Shown here piece after piece: positions 1 through 10,923 of a DNA stretch of 64,000 nt. Every line of letters begins with the position of its first letter. The stretch's first letter is position 1. Below the pieces are notes generated by a model that saw only the letters and a program-made list of their open reading frames with translations, did no database searches and had not been told where the DNA came from. The translations under genes were made by a program, and so were the position numbers. The stretch is from contig CAVQWX010000001.1 of the NCBI GenBank assembly GCA_963717765.1, positions 124,001 to 188,000 on the forward strand, given 5' to 3'. The stretch comes from JACDER01 sp963717765. GTDB lineage: Bacteria; Actinomycetota; Thermoleophilia; Gaiellales; Gaiellaceae.

Positions 1-451
1 CCCAGGCCCGCTTCGCGATCGACTCGGCCTGGCGCACTGAGGCCTCCTGGTCGGTCGCGTTGCGGTAGTGGAAGGAGACAGTCAGGCCCTTGTCCTCGAC
101 GTCGCCCCAGGGCCACTCGGCCGAGGCGAGCTCCTGCAGGGGCTCCCGCCAGCGCGCCGCCTCGGCGGCGAGCTCCAGGCCGTGGACGCCGACGTATGCG
201 GCGCCTTCGACGCCGACCATGCGGCGCGCGTCCTCCCCCATCCGCCCGCTGACGAAGGCCAGCAGGCGGTAGCGGCGGGCCAGCCGTTCGAGCTCGGCGC
301 GCGCCTCGTCGGGGAGGGCCGCATCCTCGGGGCGGGAAACGATCGGCGCGAGCGTCCCGTCGACGTCGAGGATGACGGCGGCCAGGTCGGGATTCTCGGC
401 GAGGCGGGCGATCGCATCCACGCTTCGTAGGATCTCATCCGTGGGCCTCAT
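1..451 (-). CDS. otsB: Trehalose-6-phosphate phosphatase, 5' part only (runs off left edge)
   Basis: The reading frame opens at an ATG ending at 451 and is still open at base 1, giving about 150 residues. The HAD motif I signature LDVDGTLAPI lies near residue 27, followed by VSGRM (motif II region) and YVGVHGLE, the usual order in OtsB-type trehalose-phosphatases, which dephosphorylate trehalose 6-phosphate in the cytoplasm. The C-terminal cap and HAD motifs III/IV lie outside the window. The first codons overlap a duplicated piece of the neighbouring permease gene on the other strand, so the exact start is less certain than the family. Confidence 0.82.
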   Translation of the reverse strand, partial: MRPTDEILRSVDAIARLAENPDLAAVILDVDGTLAPIVSRPEDAALPDEARAELERLARRYRLLAFVSGRMGEDARRMVGVEGAAYVGVHGLELAAEAARWREPLQELASAEWPWGDVEDKGLTVSFHYRNATDQEASVRQAESIAKRAW

Positions 452-508
452 CCTCGTAGGTCTCGTCGCAGGCCTCTTCAGCGCCCTGTTCGGAGTCGGG
501 GGCGGGAC
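441..508 (+). repeat. Truncated duplicate of the 5' end of the TauE-like gene
   Basis: These 68 bases align without gaps to 638-705, the first 23 codons of the intact half-permease. The encoded start GLILVGLVAGLFSALFGVGG nearly matches GLIVVGLVAGLFSALFGVGG. After the glycine motif the similarity stops abruptly and an inverted repeat follows. The copy therefore looks like a partial tandem duplication of the gene start with about 130 bp inserted between the copies. It begins with GTG at 441 and overlaps the 5' end of otsB on the opposite strand. Confidence 0.75.
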
Positions 509-512
509 CCAA

Positions 513-539
513 CACGGGGGAACCCATGGTTCCCCCGTG
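513..539. repeat. Perfect 12-bp inverted repeat with 3-nt loop
   Basis: CACGGGGGAACC, CAT, GGTTCCCCCGTG forms a perfect, very GC-rich hairpin between the duplicated gene start and the intact permease gene. A smaller hairpin (TCGGGC-AAA-GCCCGA, 588-602) follows 50 bases downstream. No T-run follows either, so a classical terminator is not clear. The position inside an interrupted duplication suggests a small inserted palindromic element. Confidence 0.6.
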
Positions 540-637
540 GGCCCCCTCCTTCACGCCTCGCGTACCCGGCCACATGCTTGGCTGCGTCGGGCAAAGCCCG
601 ACTCCGCGTTATGGCAGAGCTCCGCGATCGGACAGTC

Positions 638-985
638 ATGGGACTGATCGTCGTCGGCCTGGTTGCCGGCCTCTTCAGCGCGTTGTTCGGAGTCGGGGGT
701 GGGACGGTGATCGTTCCCATGCTCCTCGTGCTGCACCGCTTCCCGCCGCGGGTGGCGACGGCGACGTCGCTGGTCGCGATCGTGTTCACCGCCGCCGTCG
801 GCGCGGTCACCTATGCCCTGCACGGCCAGGTCAAGCCGGGCGCCGCGGCACTCGTCGGCATCCCCGCCGTGTTCGGCGCCGTGTTCGGCGCGCGCCTGCA
901 GCAGCGGGTCTCCACGCGCTGGCTCTCGCTCGCGTTCGCCGCGGTCCTCGTCGGCGTAGCAGTGGATCTGCTCGTCACATCGTGA
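638..985 (+). CDS. Half-size TauE/SafE (DUF81) permease, first half
   Basis: A 115-residue hydrophobic protein starting MGLIVVGLVAG with the family motif LFGVGGG, predicted to have about four membrane segments. Full TauE/SafE anion exporters are about 250 residues built from two such homologous halves, each with this glycine motif. Here the halves are separate genes. The next half starts inside this gene's stop codon. In-frame starts also exist at 611 (ATG) and 578 (TTG); 638 is chosen because the upstream duplicate begins at the equivalent codon. The substrate (sulfite, sulfonate or sulfur compound) cannot be told from sequence. Confidence 0.7.
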   Translation: MGLIVVGLVAGLFSALFGVGGGTVIVPMLLVLHRFPPRVATATSLVAIVFTAAVGAVTYALHGQVKPGAAALVGIPAVFGAVFGARLQQRVSTRWLSLAFAAVLVGVAVDLLVTS

Positions 986-1368
986 TCACGCTGGCCCTCG
1001 TCGCGCTCGCCGGGCTGTTCGCCGGCGTGCTCTCCGGGCTGTTCGGCGTCGGCGGGGGGATCCTGTTCGTCCCGGCGCTGACGCTCGGGCTCGGGCTGAC
1101 GCAGCTGCATGCAGAGGCGACCTCGCTTCTCGCGATCATCCCGACCGCGGTCGCGGGTGCCGCGCAGCAGTACCGCTACGGGAACGTCCGCTGGCGCGCT
1201 GCCGTGCTCGTCGGGGTCGCCTCGATCGGCGGCGTCGCGGCGGGGGCGCAGCTCGCACAGACCCTCCCCGAGCACGTCCTGACCCGGCTGTTCGCCGTCC
1301 TGCTGCTCGCGGTAGCCGCCCAGATCGCATGGCGCGCCCTGAAAAGCCGCCCTTCCAGCCATAATTGA
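982..1368 (+). CDS. Half-size TauE/SafE (DUF81) permease, second half
   Basis: A GTG start at 982 overlaps the preceding stop by 4 nt (GTGA), implying translational coupling. The 128-residue product VITLALVALAGLFAG... carries the second LFGVGGG motif and about four hydrophobic segments. Together with the 115-residue neighbour it adds up to one canonical TauE/SafE protein. The two probably assemble as a heterodimer, which is inference. It ends 4 bp before the next gene. Confidence 0.7.
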   Translation: MITLALVALAGLFAGVLSGLFGVGGGILFVPALTLGLGLTQLHAEATSLLAIIPTAVAGAAQQYRYGNVRWRAAVLVGVASIGGVAAGAQLAQTLPEHVLTRLFAVLLLAVAAQIAWRALKSRPSSHN

Positions 1369-1372
1369 GCGG

Positions 1373-2869
1373 ATGAGAGCCCTGCCGCTCGTAGTGCTGG
1401 CGGTCGGTGCGCTGCTCGCGGGAACGGCGGGAGCTGCTCCCGGCGCGCCGAAGACGCAGGGCGGGGCAACGGCCTACTCGATCAAGATCGTCGTTCCCGG
1501 CCAGCCGGCCGCGGGAACGGCGGCTGCCACCGCGCCGCCCGACGCGGTCGCGCTGGGCGGCAGCTTCACCTACCCGGCCGACGGCTCGGCCGCCACGACT
1601 CAGGCCGTCTCGGCGAGCGCGTCCACCGACGCCGGTGTCAGGACCGCGGACGCGACCGGGACGAGCGAGGTCGACGCCCTGAGCCTCTTCGGCGGCGAGA
1701 TCACGGCTACGAGGCTGATTGTGCGCGCGCTCGCAAACGCCACCCCGGACGGGAGCTCGGGCAACTCCAAGAGCTCCGCGGTCGAGGGTCTGACCGTCCT
1801 CGGCCAACCAGTCACGCCTGCACTTAATACAACCGTTCCGCTCGGTGACTGGGGCACGGCGGTCGTGCTCGAGGCTGCCTTCGACCAAAGCGGCCCAAAG
1901 GGAAAGAACGCGGCGAAGACGACGATCGCCGCGCTCGACATCCAACTCACGCAAGCACACGGCGGCCTCCCGTCCGGCAGCCAGATCCTGGTCGCCTACG
2001 CGGAGGCCACTGCGCGGGCCGAAGCAGCCCCGCCGCCTCCCCCTCCGCCTCCTCCTCCCCCGCCGGGGCCGACCAGGCCCCCGCCGCCTCCCCCGCCGCC
2101 CACGCAGCCGTCCCACGGACCGACCAGCCTCCCGACGCACGCCCCCGAGCCCAAGCCCTCGCCGTTCGGCTCACGCACGATCCAGCCCGCCCCCAAGCAC
2201 CATCCGATCAAGCTGACCGCCGGCCCATACGTCTTTCCCGTCTTCGGCCAGGTCTCGTTCACCGACACGTTCGGCGCGTTCCGAGCCGACACGGGCTGGC
2301 ATCACGGCGACGACCTCTTCGCGGCGCTCGGATCGCCGGTGCTCGCTGTGGCGAAGGGCGTCGTCTTCTCGGTGGGATGGAACACGCTCGGCGGGAACCG
2401 GCTGTGGCTCGAGGACCGCCAGGGCAACCAGTTCTACTACGCGCATCTCTCCGCGTACTCGCCCCTCGCCGTCAACGGTGCGCGGGTCAACGCCGGGGAC
2501 GTCCTCGGCTTCGTCGGCAACACGGGCGACGCGATCACGACGCCGTACCACCTCCACTTCGAGATCCATCCCGTCTCGCTGCTCGGGAAAGGCTACGACG
2601 GCGTCATCGACCCGACCCAGTACCTCATGGGCTGGGAGCACCTACGCAACCTCAGCTTCTCGGATGGAGTCGCGAAGTCGACGGTCGCCTCGATCGGCAA
2701 GGCACAGAGCCCGGCGCCCGAGCCGGGGGCAGTGCTGCTCAAGATCGCAGACATCTCCACCGTCGCCGGACTCGACCCCGCCGGGGTCAAACAGGCCCTT
2801 GCCGCGGGCAAGGACCTCGCCGCCGGCGAGAGCCAGGCGGCGCTGCTAGGGCTCCACGAGAGGCGTTAG
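1373..2869 (+). CDS. Secreted M23 (LytM-type) metallopeptidase with proline-rich linker
   Basis: A 498-residue protein. Residues 1-22 form a signal peptide (MRALPLVVLAVGALLAGTAGA). Residues 30-215 form an Ala/Thr-rich domain resembling choice-of-anchor repeats, and residues 220-250 are a polyproline stretch. An M23 domain follows at about 280-420 with zinc-site motifs HHGDD and HLHFE. The roughly 80-residue C-terminal tail is of unknown type. M23 enzymes cleave peptidoglycan peptide cross-bridges. The linker suggests that the catalytic domain is held away from the cell surface. The start 4 bp after the permease pair may mean co-transcription, and a hairpin follows the stop. Confidence 0.85.
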   Translation: MRALPLVVLAVGALLAGTAGAAPGAPKTQGGATAYSIKIVVPGQPAAGTAAATAPPDAVALGGSFTYPADGSAATTQAVSASASTDAGVRTADATGTSEVDALSLFGGEITATRLIVRALANATPDGSSGNSKSSAVEGLTVLGQPVTPALNTTVPLGDWGTAVVLEAAFDQSGPKGKNAAKTTIAALDIQLTQAHGGLPSGSQILVAYAEATARAEAAPPPPPPPPPPPPGPTRPPPPPPPPTQPSHGPTSLPTHAPEPKPSPFGSRTIQPAPKHHPIKLTAGPYVFPVFGQVSFTDTFGAFRADTGWHHGDDLFAALGSPVLAVAKGVVFSVGWNTLGGNRLWLEDRQGNQFYYAHLSAYSPLAVNGARVNAGDVLGFVGNTGDAITTPYHLHFEIHPVSLLGKGYDGVIDPTQYLMGWEHLRNLSFSDGVAKSTVASIGKAQSPAPEPGAVLLKIADISTVAGLDPAGVKQALAAGKDLAAGESQAALLGLHERR

Positions 2870-2873
2870 GGGT

Positions 2874-2916
2874 CTGGCGGAATGCTGCGGCCCCTCCCGT
2901 ATTTCGCCAGGCTTTT
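2874..2916 (+). terminator. Probable rho-independent terminator after the M23 gene
   Basis: CTGGCGGAAT pairs with ATTTCGCCAG (one G-T wobble) around a 17-nt loop and is followed by GCTTTT. It sits just behind the stop at 2869 and in front of the convergent gene's stop, so it may serve both strands. Confidence 0.5.
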
Positions 2917-2919
2917 CTA

Positions 2920-3378
2920 CTAGCTGCTGCTGCTGCTGCCGCTGCTGCTGCTGGGAGAGCTCGACGCGCTCGACGCCCCCGGCCCGTTTCCCTGGTACGA
3001 GAACTCCGGCTCGGCGCCGAAGATCTTGTCCTTCAGCCACTTGCGGGTCGAGGCGCCCGAGAACGGGTTGAACAGCACGCCGATCACGACCCCGGTCAGC
3101 AGCAGGAAGAGGTTGCGACCGGTGTGGTCGGCCTTCCCTTGAACGCGGTCGACGCTCTTCCGCAGGTCGTCCGAGATCTTCTTCAGGTTCTCGTGGATAT
3201 CGCTGTCGGTCGCGACACGCTGCGCGACGGCGAGACGGCTGCGCCCGCCGAAGAGCTCGTCGTAGATGTCCCTGGCCGCGTAGAACGCGTCCTTGAGGTT
3301 GTCGCGCACTTCGTCGTCGCCCACCGCGCGCTGGACATACGGCCTCACGTCCGAATACGCCTTCTTCGCTGAACGCAT
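2920..3378 (-). CDS. Small membrane protein with poly-serine tail, unknown function
   Basis: A 152-residue protein. Residues 1-90 are charged and helical, and one hydrophobic segment lies at about 93-108 (LFLLLTGVVIGVLF). The C-terminus is a run of Ser, Pro and Gly encoded by an AGC-type trinucleotide repeat at 2921-2960. The layout resembles YtxH-like or other actinobacterial membrane-anchored coiled proteins, but I do not recognise a named family. It lies 18 bp downstream of lon on the same strand and could be read from the hsp20-lon transcript, which would suggest an envelope or stress context. The length of the serine repeat may vary between strains. Confidence 0.65.
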   Translation of the reverse strand: MRSAKKAYSDVRPYVQRAVGDDEVRDNLKDAFYAARDIYDELFGGRSRLAVAQRVATDSDIHENLKKISDDLRKSVDRVQGKADHTGRNLFLLLTGVVIGVLFNPFSGASTRKWLKDKIFGAEPEFSYQGNGPGASSASSSPSSSSGSSSSS

Positions 3379-3396
3379 GCTCTTCCTTTCGGTCGG

Positions 3397-5849
<2,453 letters not shown>

Positions 5850-5853
<4 letters not shown>

Positions 5854-6293
5854 GGTCTCCTCACTACTACGATCGGCACTCGGCCGCGCGGCGCCGGGCG
5901 AGGAGCGATCGGAAACACGATCTTGAGCAGTCCCTGCTCGTACGACGCGGTTCCGTTCTCCGTCTCCACGTCCTCGGTGAGCGAAATCGTCCGCTCGAAC
6001 GGGCCGTAGTCGATCTCCATCTGCTGGTACACCTGGCCGCCCTTGCCGGCGCGCGGCCGCTTTCGCTCCCCGGAAACGACCAGCGTGCGGTCGGATGCGA
6101 TCACGTGCACGGTTTCGGGGTCGACCCCCGGAAGCTCCACGACCACGACCAGCCTGTCCGGATCGACGGTTCGAAAGCTGTCCACCGCAGGCCGGAAGCA
6201 GCGCCGCGCGGCGAAGCGCGGGGCGCGCCAGACCTCGTTGAAAAGGTCCTCCAGCTCGTTGCGCAGACGGTCGATGTCCCTCCGGCCAGTCAC
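5850..6293 (-). CDS. hsp20: Hsp20/alpha-crystallin small heat-shock protein
   Basis: A 147-residue protein whose alpha-crystallin domain spans about 45-135, with the core features VVVVELPGVDPETV, LVVSGER and a C-terminal beta-rich stretch ending in VPIVVVRRP, an I/V-x-I/V-like tail. The start is GTG at 6293, preceded by a good ribosome site (GGGAGGT) about 8 nt upstream. It is the first gene of an hsp20-lon operon facing away from an MMPL transporter, with only 62 bp between the two starts. Small heat-shock proteins hold unfolding proteins, and coupling to Lon would pass them to degradation. Confidence 0.93.
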
Positions 6294-6334
6294 GAAGAAA
6301 TCGTACCTCCCGGTACCTGTCTGCCAGACTCAGA

Positions 6335-6356
6335 TAACTTAGTAGTCCCTAACTTA
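6335..6356. promoter_or_regulatory. Direct repeat TAACTTA x2 in the divergent hsp20/MMPL promoter
   Basis: TAACTTA occurs at 6335-6341 and 6350-6356 (period 15), the second copy running into the MMPL start codon. The region is AT-rich against a GC-rich background and lies between two divergent starts 62 bp apart. It is a candidate operator or a pair of -10 elements. No good match to the HspR (HAIR) inverted repeat was seen. Confidence 0.35.
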
Positions 6357-8539
6357 TGGAGCGCCTGACCCGGCTGATGATCCGTTACCGCTGGGCCGTC
6401 GTGGCGGTCTGGCTCGTCGTCCTCCTGGGAGGAGGCTACGCGAGCACGAAGCTGAGCGGGTTGCTCGCGAACACCTTCACGGTGCCGGGGACCGATTCGG
6501 AGAGCGTGCGGACGGTTCTGTCCAGGGACTTCGGCGACCGCAGCGACGGCAGCTTCACCGTCGTCTTCCAGACGCCGAATGCGGGAGATCTCGGCATCAA
6601 GAGCGGGCTGCAGGCGCGCCTCGACAGCGCCGCGCACGTCGTCCCCACGGGGCACGCGCACGAATTGCGCGTGGGCGGGCCTCACCTCCTCTTCGGGGAC
6701 GTCACCTCCACGCTCAAGCTCTCCGACGCAAAGGGGTACACGGACGATCTGCTGAGAGCGGTGGGGCAGGCGCCCGAAGGCCGCACGTACGTGACGGGCG
6801 CGGCGGCGATCCAGCACGACCTCGATCCGATCTTCAACTCCGATCTGGCGCGCGGCGAGTCCATCGCGCTGCCGATCGCGCTGCTCGTTCTCATCGCCGT
6901 CTTCGGCTTGTCGTGGTCGATCACCATGCCGTTCCTGTTCGCCGCCTCGACGATCACGGGGACGCTCGGGATCGTCTACATCGTCGCGCACGCCCTGACG
7001 ATGGCCACGTACGTGACGAACCTCGTCCAGCTCATCGGACTGGGGATCGCGATCGACTACTCGCTACTCATCGTGTACCGCTTCCGGGAGGAGCTCGAGC
7101 GCCCGGGCTCGGTCGATGACGCCATCGTGCGGACGATGGCGACTGCGGGGCGCGCTGTGATCTTCTCCGGCGCGACCGTCGCGATCGGTCTCGCGCTGCT
7201 CCTGGCGATGCCGATCCCCTTCATGCGCTCGATGGGCGTGGGCGGCTTCCTGATCCCGCTGGTCTCCATCGCGGCCGCGGCGACGCTGCAACCGGCGCTG
7301 CTCTCGCTGTACGGGCGGCGCGGGACGAAGCGCGTTCCGGTCGCACAGTGGATGCGCCGCCGCCTGCACATCCCGCTCCCTTCCTTCCCCGGAACGGCCG
7401 ATCCCGAGCGTGGCTTCTGGGCCACTCTCGCGCACTCGATCATGCGCCGCCCTGTGCTCTACCTGGTGCTTGGAAGCACGCTCCTGCTCGCCGCCGCCAT
7501 CCCGGCGTTCGCGTTGCAGCTCACGCCCGGCAGCGTGCACGGGATCCCGCGCCAGCCGCAGGCGGTGCATGGGTTCGACCTGCTCAGCAATGCGGTCGGC
7601 CCGGGTGTCGTCTCGCCGTCGCAGGTCCTCGTCGACGCCGGTCCCGGCGGGAACGTCCTCGCGCCGAGGTCTCAGCAGGCGATCGGGCAGCTCATCGAGC
7701 GGACGAAGGCGGATCCGGAGATCGTGAGGGTCTTCTACGAGCCCGGCGGCCGCTTCATCGACCGCTCCCACCGCTACGCGCAGGTCATCGTGGCCGGGAA
7801 GCACGAATACGGCGACGAGCCCTCGCAGCACTTCGTCAAACGGCTGCGGGACGACATCATCCCGTCGGTCGCGTGGCCCGCCGGCGTGGTCGCGCGCGCG
7901 GGGGGCGGACCGCCGCAGGGCGTCGACTTCCTCCAGCGCTCGTACAGCGTCTTTCCCTTGCTCGTGCTCGGAGTGCTCGTGCTCACGTACTTCCTCCTCC
8001 TGCGCGCGTTCCGATCGGTGATCCTGCCGCTGAAGGCGGTGATCCTGAACCTGCTCTCGGTGGGGGCCGCCTACGGGCTGCTCGTCGTCGTCTTCCGCTG
8101 GGGCGTGGGCAGCGACGTCGCGGGGCTGTACCAGTCCTCGCAGATCGAGGGCTGGATCCCGATCTTCCTGTTCGCGATGCTGTTCGGCCTGTCGATGGAC
8201 TACGAGGTGTTCCTCGTCTCCCGCATGCGCGAGATCTGGGACGAGAGTCACGACAACGCGCAGGCGGTCGCCGAGGGCCTCCAGAAGACGGGGCGGATCG
8301 TCTCCGCCGCGGCGATCATCATGGTGGCCGCGTTCTCGGGCTTCGTCGCCGGGCGCGTGCTCGGCCTGCAGGAGTTCGGTGTGGGGCTCGCAGTCGCGAT
8401 CTTCATCGACGCGACGATCGTGCGCGCCCTGCTCGTCCCGTCGCTCATGGCTCTCTTCGGGCGCTGGAACTGGTGGCTGCCGACCCGTGTGGCGCGGGTG
8501 TTTCGCGTCCGGCCGTCGCCGCTTCCCGCGGAGCGCTAG
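6356..8539 (+). CDS. MMPL/RND-family transporter
   Basis: A 727-residue protein with an N-terminal membrane segment (about 10-32), a periplasmic loop, then a block of hydrophobic segments at about 170-320. A second loop (about 385-520) and a second membrane block (about 525-700) follow. The family sequence GIAIDYSLLIVYRFREE and its second-half counterpart FGLSMDYEVFLVSRMREIWD mark the RND proton-relay membrane regions. MMPL proteins export lipids or hydrophobic compounds using the proton gradient. The start ATG at 6356 has no evident ribosome site and may be leaderless. A second MMPL (36412-38553) lies in the accessory region. Confidence 0.9.
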   Translation: MERLTRLMIRYRWAVVAVWLVVLLGGGYASTKLSGLLANTFTVPGTDSESVRTVLSRDFGDRSDGSFTVVFQTPNAGDLGIKSGLQARLDSAAHVVPTGHAHELRVGGPHLLFGDVTSTLKLSDAKGYTDDLLRAVGQAPEGRTYVTGAAAIQHDLDPIFNSDLARGESIALPIALLVLIAVFGLSWSITMPFLFAASTITGTLGIVYIVAHALTMATYVTNLVQLIGLGIAIDYSLLIVYRFREELERPGSVDDAIVRTMATAGRAVIFSGATVAIGLALLLAMPIPFMRSMGVGGFLIPLVSIAAAATLQPALLSLYGRRGTKRVPVAQWMRRRLHIPLPSFPGTADPERGFWATLAHSIMRRPVLYLVLGSTLLLAAAIPAFALQLTPGSVHGIPRQPQAVHGFDLLSNAVGPGVVSPSQVLVDAGPGGNVLAPRSQQAIGQLIERTKADPEIVRVFYEPGGRFIDRSHRYAQVIVAGKHEYGDEPSQHFVKRLRDDIIPSVAWPAGVVARAGGGPPQGVDFLQRSYSVFPLLVLGVLVLTYFLLLRAFRSVILPLKAVILNLLSVGAAYGLLVVVFRWGVGSDVAGLYQSSQIEGWIPIFLFAMLFGLSMDYEVFLVSRMREIWDESHDNAQAVAEGLQKTGRIVSAAAIIMVAAFSGFVAGRVLGLQEFGVGLAVAIFIDATIVRALLVPSLMALFGRWNWWLPTRVARVFRVRPSPLPAER

Positions 8540-8590
8540 TTCGATCTGCGCCTCACCAACACCGGCCGAGATGCATAGCATGGCGCCGCG

Positions 8591-9664
8591 ATGCAACTGA
8601 AAGGCCTGATCCTCGCCGGCGGCGCCGGCACGCGGCTGCGCCCGCTCACGCACTCGAGCGCGAAGCAGCTCGTCCCTGTCGCGAACAAGCCCGTCCTCTT
8701 CTACGGGATCGAGGCGATGCGCGACGCGGGGATCGACGACATCACCATCGTCGTGTCGCCGGGACAGGGCGGCTCCGAGATCCGCGAGCGGGCCGGGGAC
8801 GGGTCGCGCTGGGGCCTGCGCATCGGCTATGCCGTGCAGGAGCAGGCACTCGGCCTTGCCCACGCCGTCCTGTCCGGCGAGGAGGCGATCGGCGAGTCGC
8901 CCTTCGTCGTGTACCTCGGCGACAACCTTCTCCAGGGCGGGATCACGGGCATGGTGGAGAAGTTCAAGGCCAACGGCCCCGACGCGCTCATCCTCCTCCA
9001 GCACGCCGACGACCCGCGGGCTTTCGGCGTCGCCGAGCTCGACGGCGAGGTCGTCGTACAGCTGGAGGAGAAGCCGGCCGAGCCGAAGTCGGACCTCGCC
9101 CTAGTGGGCGTTTACATGTTCCAGCCGGGAATCTTCCAGATCTGCCGGGCGCTCGAGCCGTCCGGTCGTGGGGAGTATGAGATCACCGAGGCGATACAGA
9201 CCCTGATCGACCAGGGTAAGCGCGTGGAACCGCATGTCGTGACCGGCTGGTGGAAGGACACGGGCAAGTGGGAGGACATGCTCGAGACGAACCGGCTGCT
9301 GCTCGACGAGGTCGAGCCGCTGATCGACGGCGAGGTGGCCGACTCCGAGCTCGACGGGCGCGTAGCCGTGGCGGCGGGAGCGCTGGTCGAGCGCTGCCGC
9401 GTCCAGGGGCCGGTCGCGATCGGAGAGGGCGCGGTCCTGCGGGACGCTTACATCGGGCCGTACACGGCGGTCGCCGAGGGTTGCGTGATCGAGCGGGCCG
9501 AGATCGAGAACTCGATCATCCTGGAGTACGCGAAGATCAGCGACCTCCACCACCGGCTGGAGGGCTCGCTCATCGGCCGCAACGTCGTGATCGGCGGCCA
9601 GAACTCGAAGCCGAACGCGTACCGGATCCTCGTGGGCGACGACTCGCACATCGGGATCCTGTGA
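8591..9664 (+). CDS. rmlA: Glucose-1-phosphate thymidylyltransferase (long form)
   Basis: A 357-residue protein. The N-terminal nucleotidyltransferase motif GLILAGGAGTRLRPLTH, the KQLVPVANKP substrate loop and YLGDNLL are clear. About 110 C-terminal residues carry left-handed beta-helix hexapeptide repeats (VAIGEGAVLRDAYIGPYTAV). This longer version (versus about 290 in enteric RmlA) is the form common in actinobacteria and archaea. It makes dTDP-glucose from dTTP and glucose 1-phosphate, the first step to dTDP-L-rhamnose. The stop overlaps the rmlC start by 4 nt. Confidence 0.93.
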   Translation: MQLKGLILAGGAGTRLRPLTHSSAKQLVPVANKPVLFYGIEAMRDAGIDDITIVVSPGQGGSEIRERAGDGSRWGLRIGYAVQEQALGLAHAVLSGEEAIGESPFVVYLGDNLLQGGITGMVEKFKANGPDALILLQHADDPRAFGVAELDGEVVVQLEEKPAEPKSDLALVGVYMFQPGIFQICRALEPSGRGEYEITEAIQTLIDQGKRVEPHVVTGWWKDTGKWEDMLETNRLLLDEVEPLIDGEVADSELDGRVAVAAGALVERCRVQGPVAIGEGAVLRDAYIGPYTAVAEGCVIERAEIENSIILEYAKISDLHHRLEGSLIGRNVVIGGQNSKPNAYRILVGDDSHIGIL

Positions 9665-10131
9665 TCGACGGCGTCCAGCTCATCCCGCTGCGCCGCTTCG
9701 AAGACGAGCGCGGCTGGTTCATGGAGATCCGCCGCGAGAGCACGATGCCGAGCCCGACGCGGCAGACGAACGTGTCCTTCACGCGCGCCGGTGTGATTCG
9801 CGGCCTGCACTACCACGAGGGAGGGCAGGACGACCTGTTCGTGTGCCTGCGCGGGATGGTGCGCGTCGTGCTGCTCGACCGCGAAAGCGGCGATACCTAC
9901 TCGGTCGACATCGGCGACGACAATCCGGTCGCGGTCTACGTGCCGGGCCGTCTCGCGCACGGCTTCGAGGCGCTGACCGACGCGCTCTTCTGTTACGAGG
10001 TGACGGAGGAGTACGACGCGGACGATCCGGACGAGCACGAGGTTCCGTGGAACGATCCCCGCGTCCACCACCTGTGGAGCACGCAATCCCCGATCCTCTC
10101 GCAACGGGACGCGTCGGCCGCCGCGTCCTGA
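9661..10131 (+). CDS. rmlC: dTDP-4-dehydrorhamnose 3,5-epimerase
   Basis: A GTG start at 9661 (GTGA overlap with rmlA) gives 156 residues. The cupin core contains GVIRGLHYHEGG (catalytic His region) and VPGRLAHGFEAL, typical of RmlC. The length is slightly shorter than the usual 180. The enzyme epimerises C3 and C5 of dTDP-4-keto-6-deoxyglucose. The 3' end overlaps the next gene's probable start by 58 nt. Confidence 0.9.
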   Translation: MIDGVQLIPLRRFEDERGWFMEIRRESTMPSPTRQTNVSFTRAGVIRGLHYHEGGQDDLFVCLRGMVRVVLLDRESGDTYSVDIGDDNPVAVYVPGRLAHGFEALTDALFCYEVTEEYDADDPDEHEVPWNDPRVHHLWSTQSPILSQRDASAAAS

Positions 10132-10913
10132 TCACCGGCGCGGGCGGCCAGCTCGGCGCCGCGCTGCGCGCGGAGTTTCCGGACGCGGCCGCGCTCGACC
10201 GCTCGGGTTGGGACGTGACGAGGCCCGCCCCGGCGGGCTTCGAGCCGGAGCTCGTCCTGCACGCGGCCGCATGGACGGACGTCGACGAGGCGGAGGCGGA
10301 TCCCGAAGGTGCGGTGGCCGTGAACGCGGCCGGGACGCACAACGTGGTCGCCCTTGGCGTGCCCGTCGTCTACTACTCGAGCGACTACGTCTTCGACGGC
10401 TCGAAGGGCGAGCCGTACGTGGAGTCCGACGCGCCGGCGCCACGGTCGGCATACGGACGGTCGAAGCTCGCAGGGGAGCGGGAGGTGGAGCGTGGCTGGA
10501 TCGTCCGCTCGTCGTGGCTCTTCGGCTGGACGGGGCACAACTTCGTTCGCACGATGCTGCGGCTCGGCGCCGAGCGGGACGAGGTCGCGGTGGTCGACGA
10601 CCAGCGCGGCTCGCCGACGTACACCGGGCATCTCGCCGCGGCGACGCGCGAGCTGCTCGAGCTCCCCGACGGTGTCTGGCACATTGCGGCGGACGGGGAC
10701 TGCACGTGGGCCGAGTTCGCGGAGGCGATCTTCCAGGAGGCCGGGCTCCGGTGCCGAGTCCTCCGGATCACGACGGACGAGCTCGGCCGGCCGGCCCCGC
10801 GCCCGGCGTACTCGGTGCTGCGCAGCGAGCGCGAAGGCGCTCCGCGGCTCCCGCACTGGCGCGAGGGGTTGCGCGAGTGCCTCGCACGGCTTCAGCAAGA
10901 CGATCGCCTCTAG
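10074..10913 (+). CDS. rmlD: dTDP-4-dehydrorhamnose reductase
   Basis: An SDR-family protein of 279 residues if the GTG at 10074 is used. The NAD(P)-binding motif is VLITGAGGQLG, followed by VYYSSDYVFDG, and the catalytic YxxxK lies in SAYGRSKLAGE. No standard start codon lies closer to the glycine motif, so the long overlap with rmlC is accepted, though a shorter non-canonical start is possible. It reduces dTDP-4-dehydro-L-rhamnose to dTDP-L-rhamnose. Confidence 0.9.
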   Translation: MEHAIPDPLATGRVGRRVLITGAGGQLGAALRAEFPDAAALDRSGWDVTRPAPAGFEPELVLHAAAWTDVDEAEADPEGAVAVNAAGTHNVVALGVPVVYYSSDYVFDGSKGEPYVESDAPAPRSAYGRSKLAGEREVERGWIVRSSWLFGWTGHNFVRTMLRLGAERDEVAVVDDQRGSPTYTGHLAAATRELLELPDGVWHIAADGDCTWAEFAEAIFQEAGLRCRVLRITTDELGRPAPRPAYSVLRSEREGAPRLPHWREGLRECLARLQQDDRL

Positions 10914-10923
10914 GCTTTCGCGC

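Noticed and set aside
2921..2960. Trinucleotide repeat (CTG/CCG type)
   Set aside because: Explained as the codons of the poly-serine tail of the small membrane protein; reported there rather than as a separate element.
7064..9004. 646-residue minus-strand frame opposite the MMPL and rmlA genes
   Set aside because: Antisense shadow spanning two unrelated, well-supported genes.
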